Shown here piece by piece: positions 1 to 18,005 of a stretch of 64,000 bases of DNA (the stretch's first letter is position 1; the number at the start of each line of letters is the position of its first letter). The position numbers were made by a program, and so were the translations under genes. Under the pieces are notes generated by a model. That model did not search any database and had not been told where the DNA came from. It worked only from the letters and a program-made list of their open reading frames with translations. This stretch comes from Paramacrobiotus metropolitanus (taxonomy: Eukaryota > Tardigrada > Eutardigrada > Parachela > Macrobiotidae): the NCBI RefSeq assembly GCF_019649055.1, contig NW_026570240.1, positions 868,001 through 932,000 of the forward strand, read 5' to 3'.

Positions 1-3000
1 AACAGCGATATCGCGCGCAGGAAGCTGGATATTAGCCGGCTAGATGCATGGCATGCGCCAAGCAGGACACTTAGCAGCGAAGGGGTCATTTTTTTGTCAG
101 CTGCATCCCTGAGCGCGCCAGCAGACACTGTATGCGGAAGTTCAGCTCATTTACGACTGCTCAATTGGTGCTAATGGAAAAGAAATGTTGCGTGATGAGC
201 CCTGTACACGACACATCCACAAATCCACAACACACAGATTACAACCGGTTATTAAAATGGTCTATTACGGAAAAACAACCGCTGTGATCGGCGTAGAGAA
301 TCGCTTTTTCCGCTCGTTCGTCGCATCACCAATGCACATATAATCGGGCATAGATCCAATCGCGGCACGACGAGTAATTTCATATCACCAAATAATCAAC
401 TACTCGTAATAAAGAATAACATTCCACCAGATGCTGCTTGTTCAAATCTTGCTCAGGGTGGAGTTTATGAGAACGACTGCCACTTTGTCGCCTACTCGAT
501 CGCCAACACCGATCCCTTTCGCACATATCTTGCGAACCGGGAAAAAACAAGACCCGGTAAAAATGGAATAAAAAAGAGACATGAACTGCGAGACAGCGAG
601 GATCTTGTACTGCTGTGCGGAAGATATATAGCGCAATCCATCTACGAGCTGGAATGGTAGGAAGTGCAACTTCCGTAAGGACTTCCGTTCGGCGTTATTG
701 ATTGTAACTCAATACATCAAAGACAACGGTTTGGGCGGTCCGCTAGCACCAATACAGATCGGCAAATGTGTTGCAGAGCAATTTAAACTGTCACTGTCAA
801 TCAGGATTTTTGACCAATGGGTAGCTAACGACTATTTTGCCAAACGGTCACAAATTTACTTATCAATCGCTTGCTACAGAATTATCTCTGGCTCTGTTTC
901 AACCATAAGATGCATAATTTTTACACGAAAACCAAATTTCATATATATGCTGTTACAATAATTATCTCTGACTGCCGATGAGTTAGACGACTATATTTGA
1001 GATCAGTCGCAACCTCTACAGAAGTGTTTTACATTACTGCATTAATGTTTTCACATATCATGTTCCAATCATGAGGCAACGGAAATCGTTGTACTGCGTG
1101 CGGTTAACTCAGTACAAGTTAGCACAGATTTAAATGTTTTAAATTAATACTTCATTGTAAGATGAAATCCATCATGATCTTAATTAAACCGGACTATTTA
1201 GCGCTGAATAATTAACCTAGGTTAATTTATACTGTTTAAGTTGCATAGTACAGCGTCTGTATGTGACTAAAACTGTGATTAAGCCCTAGTCGTAAAATGT
1301 GTACAAGTAGGATCATCCATTTCGGTTTGACAAAACCCTATTACTGGATGTGATATCTGTTAATGTTATATAGATCAGATTCAACGCGAATATCAAATAT
1401 ATTTTAGTGCTAAAATTTGGTTTATTATTCACAGCCAAGTTAACTGCATCTGACAGACGAGACGATCTGCATTTCTTTCCTTATCACACACCCCTCCACA
1501 AAAGCCAAGCGGTACAATCCCGGGAACATCTTTATAATACAACTATAAGCAAATTTGATGGCATTTTTTCAATCATGACAAAGTGTAACTGGTAAAGCGT
1601 ATCCGATTTAAATACGTATAGCGTTTTTTGTCTGCAAAAGCATGCAACACGGACGGAAAATAAAAATAATCGATGGCTCATGTACGATGTGCCATGTTAT
1701 GGACCGTTCAAGCCCACCAACCCGGCTCTTTAAGTACCAAAAAGTTTTACCCTGATGGCAGACACACCCGTGTTCTTATGATGTATACATAAGAAGATGA
1801 GAGTATGTAATCCCATGATCCGTTCTCGATAACGACAACTTTATTAGTTTTCTGCTACGCAGTTGCAGCAAATGCTGAAAACGTCATATTTACTAAATTT
1901 TGATGGATGACAGTCAATTAAAGCAATACGCATGCTTACATGAAATTTGTACTTGCAACGTCACGCATTCTCCACAAAATATAATTTTGAATTTTTGTAA
2001 TCAGAAAACGCAAATTTACTTTAATAAACAATAAAAGGGTGTTTGGAAAGACATGTTTTAACCTCAGTGTAATCTGACCACCGGCACCGACCCTCCAGAA
2101 GGCTGTTTTAACAACGCGTTATGGGGTCATGTGACCCATCTGTACAGCCACGTACTGTATCTGTATGCATATTATATTCCACTGTCCGTATATCCATTGT
2201 TTTATCAGTTTTAAGGAGTACGCAGTTCTATTTCTACTTGAGATACGTTATCAGCTTTAAACAGTATAAAAGAAAAAATGTTATGCATGGAGTCAAATGT
2301 AACATCTGAGGAAGATGAGTTCTGGGCGCTAATTTTTTGCAGTACTTTCGCATTCCGCAAATTTTTTAGGTTAATTCAGGCAGTTTGTACAAATAAATGC
2401 AATGTGAGACAGATGCGGTATTGAGAGGGTAATGTCGTATCAATACATGCGGCATATGTCCACAATTCGACCGGAAATCACAAGTCGGTAGCGATATTCG
2501 CAGTGTGGTACATTGCGTTTGTTTGCTTTACGAATTATTTCTGTACATACAACTCCTTATCACAACAAGCCCAGCTCGCTGAAAAAGTGGGAGTGATACT
2601 TCAGCGCCATAAAATGAAAAAAAGAGGATTCAGAAAACGGACGAACAAACAAACTGGTGGCGAAGAAAGGTTATGGAACAAAGATCGAACATATGCTCAG
2701 TACATCAAAATAATCGTACTGCCAAATGGTTTAAATTGGTTTCGTACCGTTGTGGTGCAACGCAAAGGTGTAAGAAAAATTCAAGTTTTGATCACGATTG
2801 CTGTTCTGCCGTGCAGTATATTTTAGCTCCCAAAACCTTGGACTTTATAGGTCTTTTGGCATTGGTTTTCGGTTTTCATACTGGCCAGTGGCGGTTTCGG
2901 CTTCGAATATCGATATCAGTTAAAAAACATCAATAACGTCTTAGTGGACGCCTGGTAATATCAACATCCTAACTGTCTGCAAACTGGAACTGAACGAATC

Positions 3001-3474
3001 TGGAATCTGTTTTGTACATACAAAAACCATTTTCTGCATTTCCTTTCACATCTAACGCTTTCAAACTACAAACATGAAATATAAGCTAACAATAAGCGGT
3101 ACTTCTATTAGTAACTGATTGAGAACACTACGCTTCAAAATGGTTTGATTTAACCCCCTGATTGGATAACCAGTTAAACACAGTGAAAAAATACTAATAA
3201 ATACTGATCAAGACTCCGCAGAAAATAAACACGTATAAACTGTAACTGTTCACCTTTTCTTGATTAGAAAGGCGAAACACCGATACAGAGCATCTTCCAG
3301 TTATGCAAAAAAAAACAACTGTTTGTGAGGTATAAAAATGACACGGGTTATATTATGAGATTTGAGTTCTAAAAGCAATACTTCCAAAAAAAAACATATT
3401 TCCATCTATAAAACATTTACGGTCATTTTAATATTATCAAAGCGGAATGGACAGACGCCCTGAGCCAGGAGTTT
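1..3474. other. Intergenic, no gene supported
   Basis: No open reading frame here has a recognisable domain or a coherent exon chain on either strand. The longest frames (about 60-107 codons, for example around 442-669 and 2503-2826) are low in coding character and are not bounded by convincing splice sites that lead anywhere. The right edge is the 3' flank of the minus-strand SLC33A1-like gene. Confidence 0.5.
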
Positions 3475-6018
3475 CTATTTATCGTCATCCACCTGCAAGC
3501 GCCACGAGCGCTCCGGCAGTTCCTGAAGTGTTCGAATGCGTGACCGGAAAAACTGATACCATATTAATCCGAAAGCAAAACAAACCATCACTTCCACATA
3601 AAATCCATCTAAATCCACCACACAATTGCCGCCTCCAGCTGCACAAACCTGCAAAAGCAACCAGAAATTATTACGAACAACAGGAGTGATAACTGCAAAG
3701 ATTATCCGCGAGTCCATCGCCATGAGTTAAGTTAATGTGCCCGTAATTCAACTCACATCTTTTTGCGATTTCTGGTTGCAGCTCATACCACTTGCGCCCC
3801 CTCCTTGACAGGAAGACCATGTCAGATCGTCCACAAGGCTCAACGATAACGTATTCGGCCAATTGCCACCCAGATTGTATACCGTATTCAACAAAGTCAT
3901 ATAAGTGCCACCAATCATAGGATCACTAATACGCGCGAAAAATCCCATCACTGACACGAACATTCCGTATAAAGCAATCTAAATACAAACACAACCGCCA
4001 CCAGATTAGCATTCGCAAAACCCTATTATCATCAGCTTGTGTTTTACACCGACTGCCAGGCTTACCTGATGAACTGCATAGCTCAGTAAAATTAATCCGT
4101 AATAATGCGCAGGAAATGACCCATCCGCTAGTTTCATCTTGGGTGTGATCCACACAACCAGCGCAAATTCCAAACCCATTAATAATCTATAATGAGAAGT
4201 TTCGGGTAAAATCCTCCTACACGTAACGCCCAGCTTGGAGATGATTTCCATAAAACAATGACCACAATTAAGCAATATGTATTTTCCAGCTCCCCTGTAA
4301 AATCCAACATACCTGCACGGATAGCTTTTAAGAAAAATATTCATCGGTTTCGGTCCAGCTGTATACTTGCTAATTAACACCGGAAGAATGATTTGTAAAG
4401 GAACCATCGGCACAGCAAGTAAAGCCAACTGCTCCTTATGCACACCCAGTTCAATAAGTTTCAGACCGGACACAGCTTCGGCAGCCGAGAATGCAACCTA
4501 GATTAAAAAATAACAATTCGACTTTCACAGGTAAGTCAATATTGACGGTGATATTCACCTTGGAGGTTAGCAGAATCAAACACAATCTGATAACGCTGGG
4601 CAGCCTGAGTATTTTAAGCAAGGTTCTGTATGCCGACAGCACACCCTCCGAAGCATCGTGGTCATCATCGCCTTCCTTTTTCATAATCCACACAGCCGTA
4701 GTGCTGATTATGAAGACGAATCCCCAAAACCATAAAAAGCCTAACAATTATAATAGAACTGCAATGCACTCGAAGGTTGATGCGGAATGTGTTTTCATTA
4801 AGTGCCAAACTTACCAGGGAGCGTCACCATGCCTGTGGCTTCGGGTTCATCGCGGATATACTTATTGCAGAAATCCGCTGATTCGAAAGCCAGAAACATT
4901 ACGTTCCCAATAAAGTAGCCCGCTGTCTGCCCTACGGAATTGCATGTAGAAGCGTATCCCACATTGCGTCTGCAACGAACGAGACATAGTGTACCGGATG
5001 TGACAAAACAAAAGTGTAAGAAATTTCGTAAAGGTATTTCCGATTGCGAAAACGGTACGTACAAAAGTTTAAATATGTGCCATATTTTAGCCTTTTAGTC
5101 TAAAAATCGCAAGGAACAAAAAACACCGGAATAAACTGCGAGGTGATTTTACCAGCAAGCTTTCAAAAACATTTACACGCTTTTGTACGAAGCTTCGGAA
5201 ATCCGGATTACAAAAATAAATAAATAAGTTTCCAAAACGCAATTTTCCCAAACGAGTTTACTTAGCAAGCATAGTCAGAGCCCAGCCATCCACGGCGATA
5301 TCCTGAACGGATGCCAGAAAATTCAGAGTAAAAAATATGACGGTAATGATGACAATGCTGGGAGTGGCACCGATAATATTTTTTCCATCTGGTTGGCGTC
5401 CGAGTAAGGAATCCACCGACAGAGACAAAATTAACATAAAGATTCCAATCAGATACTGCGTCGGGATCAGCCAGCTTTTCCGCCGTCCAAAGGCTTTGGA
5501 ATAAATGGAATCAATAATCGGTGCCCAGATCAATTTTAGGCTAAAGGGCCAAAATACCAAACTGAAAAATGCCTGGTCGTGATAGGAAACATGGCGACTG
5601 CTGAGAATCATCGGAATGCTGCCTCCAAGTCCCAAAGGTATGCCTGAAAACAGAAATTCGGTAAACCTGGCTAAGCAATCTGATGTTAGGAAAAGCGTCA
5701 TTGACAGCGCTACTTACTTTCATAAATGATAGATACCAGCAATAAGACTATAAGAATAAGTAATGTGGTGCACGCAATTCGACAAAGCACATTATTCAAA
5801 AATATACCTTGCAATACGTAAAGAAACAGCAGCAGAGCGACATTCCACCGGTCTTCCCTGATGTCTGGCGCGAGAATGGTGGACTGCGAATTGACCTCCG
5901 GAATAGCGCTGCCGACGTGGTTCGGTCTCAAAGGAGCTCGCCGTTTGAGGTTGTTGCGATTAATGGACAAAAGGGTCTTTTGTGCGGACGCTTCTTCTTC
6001 CCACTCTGGCAATGACAT
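3475..6018 (-). CDS. SLC33A1: Acetyl-CoA transporter, SLC33A1 (AT-1) family
   Basis: This multi-pass membrane protein of the major-facilitator-like AT-1 family imports acetyl-CoA into the ER/Golgi lumen. Eight exons read on the minus strand: 6018-5808, 5643-5262, 4969-4815, 4740-4559, 4497-4313, 4186-4066, 3978-3757 and 3648-3475. All junctions are GT-AG and in phase. The sum is 1632 nt, or 543 aa, close to the roughly 549 aa of vertebrate AT-1. Family signatures are plain: DIREDRWNVALLLFLYVLQG before the first membrane segment, YHDQAFFSLVFWPFSLK, FGRRKSWLIPTQYLIG, NVGYASTCNSVGQTAGYF, ALLAVPMVPLQIILP, SKYTAGPKPMN, and DPMIGGTYMTLLNTVYNLGG. It ends with a hydrophilic tail after YQFFRSRIRTLQ. 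The start is the first ATG upstream of an acidic cytosolic N-terminus. It is divergent from NIP7, with about 1.07 kb between the start codons. Family assignment is very secure; transport activity is inferred from the family. Confidence 0.96.
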
Positions 6019-7090
6019 TATTCGCTTTCACACCAGATAGGGAATCAGCTTTCATCAGGCGAGTTTCGCAGTAACGCAGTTTTGCTTAAATATCAAGATC
6101 GCAGTGTTCGCAGAACTGAATAAAATAAACAACTTCCAAATACCCAAGAGTCCAAATCCAATAAAAGTAAGTTAATTCAGTTAGGTGGTGCAGGAGAAAA
6201 TGTACCTCTAATCAGCGGAATTTAGGCAATAATTTGCGATACTTTATTCCTTCAAACTTTAAAGATAAACAAACATCCTGTAATACGGAATATCAAATCT
6301 GTCTACAAATGAGTCCATGACCATTTATTTACGAACAAAATACCCTTGAGGCTGCCGTGTTCTGTGTTTCATCTGTGTTTGTCGAAGTTTTTAGCGAAGC
6401 TGACAGCGGCAACACACGTAATCCGCAGTGACGTCAGACAATCCATTTGTACCTGTTAGAGCTATCTGCAACAGGCGCACCCCGCAGAAGTTTGGCACCT
6501 TCGCAGCAGTACCGTAAATTGTGGATCACGAAGAACCTGCGTTCCCAATATTTCATTGAATTTCACTTGTGAGACAGTGAGAGTAGAATTTCTGTCGAAA
6601 TTTTTATTACAACTATTCATAATTATTGCATTTGGTGTAACGTCTGATACCGCGCTTTATAATTTCATTATTTATTCATCATCACAAATCACAATTTTAA
6701 TCGTCATTGGTCTTGGGACATTCTGTTTCAGTTTGTTAGCGTTTTGCAACTTGCTGCCTTTTGCATACTGCTCTTGCGTAGAATATTTGTTCCTCTGGAG
6801 TGAAGCGGCGCGAACATTTGGAGACAACGCGATACCTGGATATTACTAATTAGTGAGATAGCTGGGTAAGTGTAACAAATCAAATGGTAGAATTCGTACT
6901 GCTTTAACAATTTGTACGTACTCGTATAGTCGTATTTGTACGAGTACAGTCAGATTTAGACGTTGCTTTTTTGTTAGGCTCAGAGCATTACCGGGGAACC
7001 GGTGTGTGTCTTCGAAAAAAAGCGCTTTGTGTGCTGTTTATCTGATGTGAGCCGGACCATTTCACAAAGTCCGCTGAACGTGATTCCAGA
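6019..7090. promoter_or_regulatory. Divergent intergenic region between SLC33A1 and NIP7
   Basis: This 1.07-kb stretch lies between two outward-reading start codons and must hold both promoters and 5' UTRs. No TATA box at a sensible spacing stood out. A 97-codon hydrophobic open frame at 6556-6849 lacks an ATG start and any domain, so I treat it as non-coding. Confidence 0.4.
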
Positions 7091-8297
7091 ATGAGGCCCC
7101 CTGACGGATGAGGAGGCCCGTTTAGTATTCGAAAAGCTCAGTAAATAGTAAGTGGTAATGTGCTGCTGGTTATGACTGTACTATTTGGACAACGTGAAAT
7201 TCCCATTAATTTAACTTCTAACAAGGTTGAACTTGTTATTTCACAGTCACTGTTAGTCGGCATCTTACTATTTTAAAATTGTTTTCTAAAATTTAATTGT
7301 GTGAGAGTCGTGATTTATTTTGTGTGTTTCGTACTTATCGTTGTACTGGTTGCACTTGTAGTATTGGGAGCAATATCAAGCGTTTGCTGGATAGACCGGA
7401 TGGATTATACTGTTTCAGACTGCATAATGACAGAATTTTCTACGCACGGTATGGCTCTCTAGTTTCTGCCTAATGTGTTTGGGTAGCAGTATTGTGAAAC
7501 ACCGAACCACCCGGTAGCGTACAAATTTTCACATTCATAGCCATAACACAAAATTTAAGTCCCTCGTTGCAGAGAATCTCTGGTTAAGCAAGCATCTGTG
7601 ATTAGTCGCGACAACCTTGCTAGCTTCGGGACATGTTTTGGAAAAATGACGAAAACAGGGAAGTTTCGCCTGCACATTACGGCATTGGACTTTCTCGCTC
7701 CTTATGCACAGGTGAGAATGGTTATCACGGCATAAGAATTATGTAAATTTACATAATACTTCAGTATTATTGTATTAAATACTTCTGTATGAACTACGAA
7801 TATTTGTGCATGGTTTCAGTTTCGTGTTTTGCTGAAACCGAATGCCGAGCAGCAGTTCCTTTACGGTCACAACATCGCAATATCAGGAATACACAGGATA
7901 TCGGACAACACACCGAAATATGCCGGAATCGTAGTTTTCTCTGCGGCGGAAACCCCATTAGTAAGTGCATGAGTGCGTTTGAAACTGTACTGAGGTTGCA
8001 TTTACATCATGGATTGTGCAGATTTTGTGAAGTTGAACCCAGTTAAAACATAAGTGTGCTGCATATCACGTTATTTTTGGCACTTTTTCAGAATAAGTGT
8101 GTACTGTGTAGCTTCTTAATGTTTATGTTTATGGTTTGTTTTGTTTATGTTTGTTTTTCTTAATGTTTATGTTTTAGGGATTTGGAGTAGCAGCGAAATC
8201 CAGCGCTGAAATTAAGCATGCCGACCCTATCGCCACAGGAATTTTTCACCAAGCTGACCTCGGAGAGTATATTCGCCAAGAAAACACATTAATCTGA
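7091..8297 (+). CDS. NIP7: NIP7, 60S ribosome biogenesis factor (frame break at start)
   Basis: NIP7 is a small PUA-domain protein needed for pre-rRNA processing and 60S subunit assembly in the nucleolus. Five exons: 7091-7147, 7362-7448, 7573-7711, 7820-7960 and 8178-8297. Diagnostic blocks include [80 protein letters not shown] and [13 protein letters not shown]. Downstream phases all agree. Exon 1 is odd: the ATG at 7091 is followed by a run of five C (7097-7101) that throws the reading into an early TGA. The conserved N-terminal frame ([15 protein letters not shown]-like) opens only one base later and has no upstream in-frame ATG. Discounting one C, the product would be 180 aa, exactly the usual NIP7 length. 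This is either an assembly indel or a real variant. The gene is convergent with eIF2 gamma, with 190 bp between stop codons. Confidence 0.93.
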
Positions 8298-8487
8298 ACA
8301 TTGTTTCTTGTAGACTTCTCTAAATATGTAGTGAGTTGTCAATTTGTCATCTTCCGTAAAGAAATTCACTTCTGCCAGAATGTTCAACGTCACCAACAGC
8401 ATTAAAGCTTTTTTTTATAGAAAGTGATTAATGAAAAACGAAACAAAAAACCATGAACAATTTATTTAGAAAAAAATAAGATACGGT
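8298..8487. other. Convergent 3' spacer between NIP7 and eIF2 gamma
   Basis: Only 190 bp separate the two stop codons, so the 3' UTRs must be short or overlap. It is A/T-rich. The minus-strand polyadenylation hexamer for eIF2 gamma lies at 8461-8466. No clear AATAAA for NIP7 was seen. Confidence 0.5.
8461..8466 (-). terminator. Polyadenylation signal AATAAA of eIF2 gamma
   Basis: On the minus strand the hexamer AATAAA lies 21 nt beyond the TAA stop of eIF2 gamma (8488). A canonical signal this close implies a very short 3' UTR. Confidence 0.5.
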
Positions 8488-10196
8488 TTAATTGCCGCCA
8501 GCGCCGACTTGACTGGGTGTAATGGTAACCCCTCGGCGGATTTGGCCCCATCCGATCAATCGCCAGTGCTTTTCGACACGACGGCTAAGGGCAATCTTCT
8601 CACCAACCTCTGTGCACACAGGACTCGTCAAGCTGATTTTGGCCAGATCCGATTTTACGGCTACCACACGGCCTCCCGTGGACAGCGATCCTATGTTGAC
8701 CATGAGAATCTCGTTCTTTGTCAACTTCGATACCTTGGCGCCTTTCTTGTCTCCCTCTGTCCGCACACCCAGCAAGCGGCGCAGTAAAAAGTAAGACATT
8801 TCCAATTCGGTGAAGATGGCCGGCAGACATCCAACAGCACCCAGAACCTGCCCTACCAAACGATCGGCACGGCACAGTGTCGGATCTATGCGGGTGCCCA
8901 CACCAATTAGGCCTCCCGGAACAGCATACTGCAGATCATTTTGCTCGGCTAGTAAGGACACCACGCGCGAGAAAATGGGATGGCAAATTAGCTTGCCGTC
9001 CGCGTCCTTCGAAATGATCCCTGGTCGCACTTCAATTTCCTGACCGACGCGGAGCACGCCCCGCAAAATACTTCCTCCGGCCACGCCACCCTTCAGTTCG
9101 TCCACTTCACATCCCGGTTTGTTGACATCGAAGGATCGAATGACAATCAGGCGCGCTTCCGATGTGAAGTCCCGCAGCGGAATAGGAATTTTCTTGACGA
9201 TCATTTCGCACAATACTTCGATATTGTACTTCAACTGGGCAGAAATGGGGATTACCGGAGCGCCTTCGGCGACCGTTCCCTGAACGAATTTCAGAATCTG
9301 GTCATACTGCTCCTTCGCTTGAGTCTCTTTGACAATGTCAATCTTGTTCTGAAGGATAATGATGTGTTTTAATTTCATGATTTCAATGGCAGCTAAATGT
9401 TCCGATGTCTGGGGCTGCGGACACGATTCGTTGCCCGCAACCAGAAGCAGTGCGGCGTCCATTACAGCCGCGCCGTTCAACATGGTAGCCATCAGAATGT
9501 CGTGGCCAGGGCAATCCACAAAAGAAACATGACGCAGTAATCGGAATTTTCCCCCGCACCCGGACCGATCGCAGGGAAACACATCCTCTTTCATGCTGCC
9601 CCCTGAACGGTAACATCCTGGTCGCGGACACTCTTCGTTATCACATTTAAAAATCTAAGAACAAGAACATCGGTGAACCAGATATATAGAGAACAAGCAC
9701 AGCACTCTGCACTCGGTCACAACATTGTATCATACAGTCTAGGTACTTTTCAGTCGCGACAGAGGTTTGAGCCCCAGAAATTTTCAAAAAATCTCCCTCC
9801 GCAAACAGTAAACATCAGAAGCCAAAAGCAAAACTAAATAAATTAAACCACATTTCGAGTTTTTGGGGCTTTCCCAAGTCCGCGAACTTCAAGGAGTCTC
9901 CCAGATTACCGTGGATAACTAACTAAGCGCGCTCGATCACTTACCTTTGCATTCGCGTATCCCAGCTTAATGGTGATATTTCTCTCTAGTTCATTTTTAA
10001 AACGGACAGTCTGGACGCCAGATATAGCTTTCACAACCGTGGATTTTCCGTGAGCCACATGGCCAATGGTGCCGATGTTGAGCGTCGCTTGCCGGCTTAT
10101 AACTTCTGGCGTCAAAGGAGTTAATTCCTTGACATTAAGCTTCTCCAGGTTCTGTTCAGCCAGGTGGCTGCTCGATACTGCAATACCATCCATCAT
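8488..10196 (-). CDS. EIF2S3: Translation initiation factor eIF2 subunit gamma
   Basis: This GTPase subunit of eIF2 carries initiator Met-tRNA to the 40S ribosome. Two exons, 10196-9945 and 9654-8488, are joined in phase 0 across a 290-bp intron and give 472 aa, the family length. GTPase motifs are present: G1 AHGKST (about residues 48-53), G3 DCPGH and G4 NKID. The zinc-ribbon insert of gamma subunits has four cysteine positions in [11 protein letters not shown] and CDRSGC. The C-terminus carries the conserved [19 protein letters not shown] block. The start chosen is the first of two tandem ATGs (10196, 10193). The frame stays open further upstream to 10283, but that stretch does not resemble the family N-terminus and is probably 5' UTR. 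Confidence 0.97.
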
Positions 10197-12423
10197 ATCT
10201 GCGGAGAACCCGATCACAAGTGTAGATTTAGGGAATTGCTGGACTGACGCAATCGAAAACTCCGAAACTGGTAAACGTAGCAATGCGCACAGTGTGCCAC
10301 CAGTCGGTATCCACCTACTGTGCCATTTTTCAAAACTAATGCGACTGATGGCGGTTGGCTGCCGAGCACACGTAAATGCCGTCTGATAGGGGCGGTTTTT
10401 CGAGATTCGTAAAAGTACTTATTTGATTTTTTGCCGCTAGGTCATCCGGCGAGGCGTGATTTGACTTCGGGAGATTACTCCCGGATAAGTTAATTGTCAA
10501 GGATCAATTTTATTAATCATAAAAATGTTTTTTTCGAAACCAAAAGAAGTCAGTGCTAGTCTTTTAATTTTGTTTATATTAAGATGTAACGTAAGGTTAG
10601 GTCAAATTCCAGATTTCCAGGTGAATTAAAAAGACTTTTTTGAATTTTTCATTGTCCTTTATTTGAGCGATGCCCAGCTATCGTGCTGTGTAGTGTGTAC
10701 ACATTGAGACATATTAAAATGTATGATTTTTCTAAAATATTCATGTAGCCTTTGTAGGTACGTATTTCACGCTTTGGGTGCTACAAATCTGGAAACCGTA
10801 GACGTCATTTAATGGCTTTGGTTCGCGCAGACCGCAGCTGCTGCATTACTTCACCTTTGCGTCAACCTTATTCTTGTCATAGAGATGGACTGAATAGCTG
10901 CTCCTCTGAAAATCCTGTTTACCGGCAAAGGAGAATTAAATTATTAGTGGTATTATGTACACACTTGAAAATCTTAAGCTGTCTTAGTGGGAACATGGTT
11001 TTATTTGTGAAACTGTATGCCTCGCTTTACAGGAAACATTCTGTCTGTATGGAATGAGCGATTTATTATGCTTTGTCCTAACGTTAATGCCACAGCGCAG
11101 TCTATTATGCAACACTATGTACTGTACAATACAATAAGAGATACATGTAATTGATGTCCTTCCCCAATATGTACAATGCAGAACTGCGTATCGCAATTGT
11201 ATCGCGGATAATGGTTGACCAGTTAAAATTAACTCAGCTTTCAGCTCGGTCACATGCGAGGGAATGGATGGCGCTTTCCCTGCCCTTTTCCCTTTATTGT
11301 CCTGATCTAATATTGCTTGTGCATCAGGCATCCATCTCTCTGGGATAGACGTACACATGATGCATCTAGAGCGCGCCAGCTAGCAGATGCAGCAGCAACA
11401 TCCCCGTTACAATGAGCAACCAAATGCGGGAGTCGATCATCTTCGGTTAGTCCTGGTGGTGCCGCTGACGTCAATGGCACGATCGGCGTGTACGAGCGAG
11501 TGCGCAGCAGCTCTCGGCTGATGCTGTGGTCACATCGACATAAAGCGAGATTCATCGTCGATCATTGCCACACATCTAGTAGACCGCATTTAGACTATTC
11601 CGAAGAAAAACCGGGCTGTTTCCGCATTCGCTGCGCATTCCTGTTTCACGGCACAGCTACTTCCTCCCCATGTATCGAACGGATCTTAAACAAGTCGACT
11701 AAGACTGTGTTCGCGCGCTGCAGTGCAGCTACGGTATATACCGATTGGCGATCGCACAGCACAGCAGTGACAGCACCCAGCAGCACATGGCCACCCTGGC
11801 GCTGCATGGATAAAGCAAACTTCACATCTGCTGCTTGTATTTCACAGCCAGTCGCTACTCCCATTGCCTGGCGGAATTAAGTTCCCGGCTCTGTTGGCGT
11901 TATGTTCGATCCCTAGCTGTTGCCGCCCGTATAGTATTATACACACTGCACAAGCCGTATCATACTGACATATCTCTGCTATGAACAGCTCTCTGAAGCT
12001 CTCTGCTATGAACAGTTTATGTGAAAACCTCCGATATACTTAAGGTCGATCTATATGATTGTATCCATAAGACAATATCTGCGATTGTCCTTCTCTTCTA
12101 AATCTCTGTCATATCTCTTCCTCCCGAATTTTCCCTGATTAACTTCTTTTTGTTTTGAATCCACTTAACACGTTATGATTGACAATTATCCTCCCGCATC
12201 TTAACATCCGGATGACCATATGCTCATGCTGCATTCAACAGGAATTGCCCCCTCAGTCATCGGCATATAATTGGCTTTATGATGACAGTTGGGATAGTTG
12301 TTTGGCCGTGGAGTGGTGGAAAGCAAAGATAGCCTGCAAGTGCAGCACTATTAGCAATCGCATTCCTGTTCTCGTTGCCGAAATCAAACGGAAAGTGCGC
12401 AGAAGGCGTCGATCGGCATCAGT
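10197..12423. promoter_or_regulatory. Divergent intergenic region between eIF2 gamma and G-beta
   Basis: About 2.2 kb between outward-reading start codons. It must hold both promoters and the G-beta 5' UTR. A 16-bp segment is directly repeated at 11973-11988 and 12000-12015. A 130-codon open frame at 11488-11880 has no recognisable domain and is not called. Confidence 0.4.

Positions 12424-18005
<5,582 letters not shown>

Noticed and set aside
2503-2936. Two overlapping open frames of 107 and 87 codons in the left intergenic region
   Set aside because: Mutually overlapping frames without homology or splice context.
5710-6018. Possibility that SLC33A1 is a bacterial transfer
   Set aside because: Eight exons with animal-type sequence match; an ordinary eukaryotic gene.
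6556-6849. 97-codon hydrophobic frame between SLC33A1 and NIP7
   Set aside because: No ATG start, no family, and it lies in the divergent promoter region.
11488-11880. 130-codon open frame upstream of G-beta
   Set aside because: Composition is not protein-like, no domain, no splice partners; probably promoter or 5' UTR.
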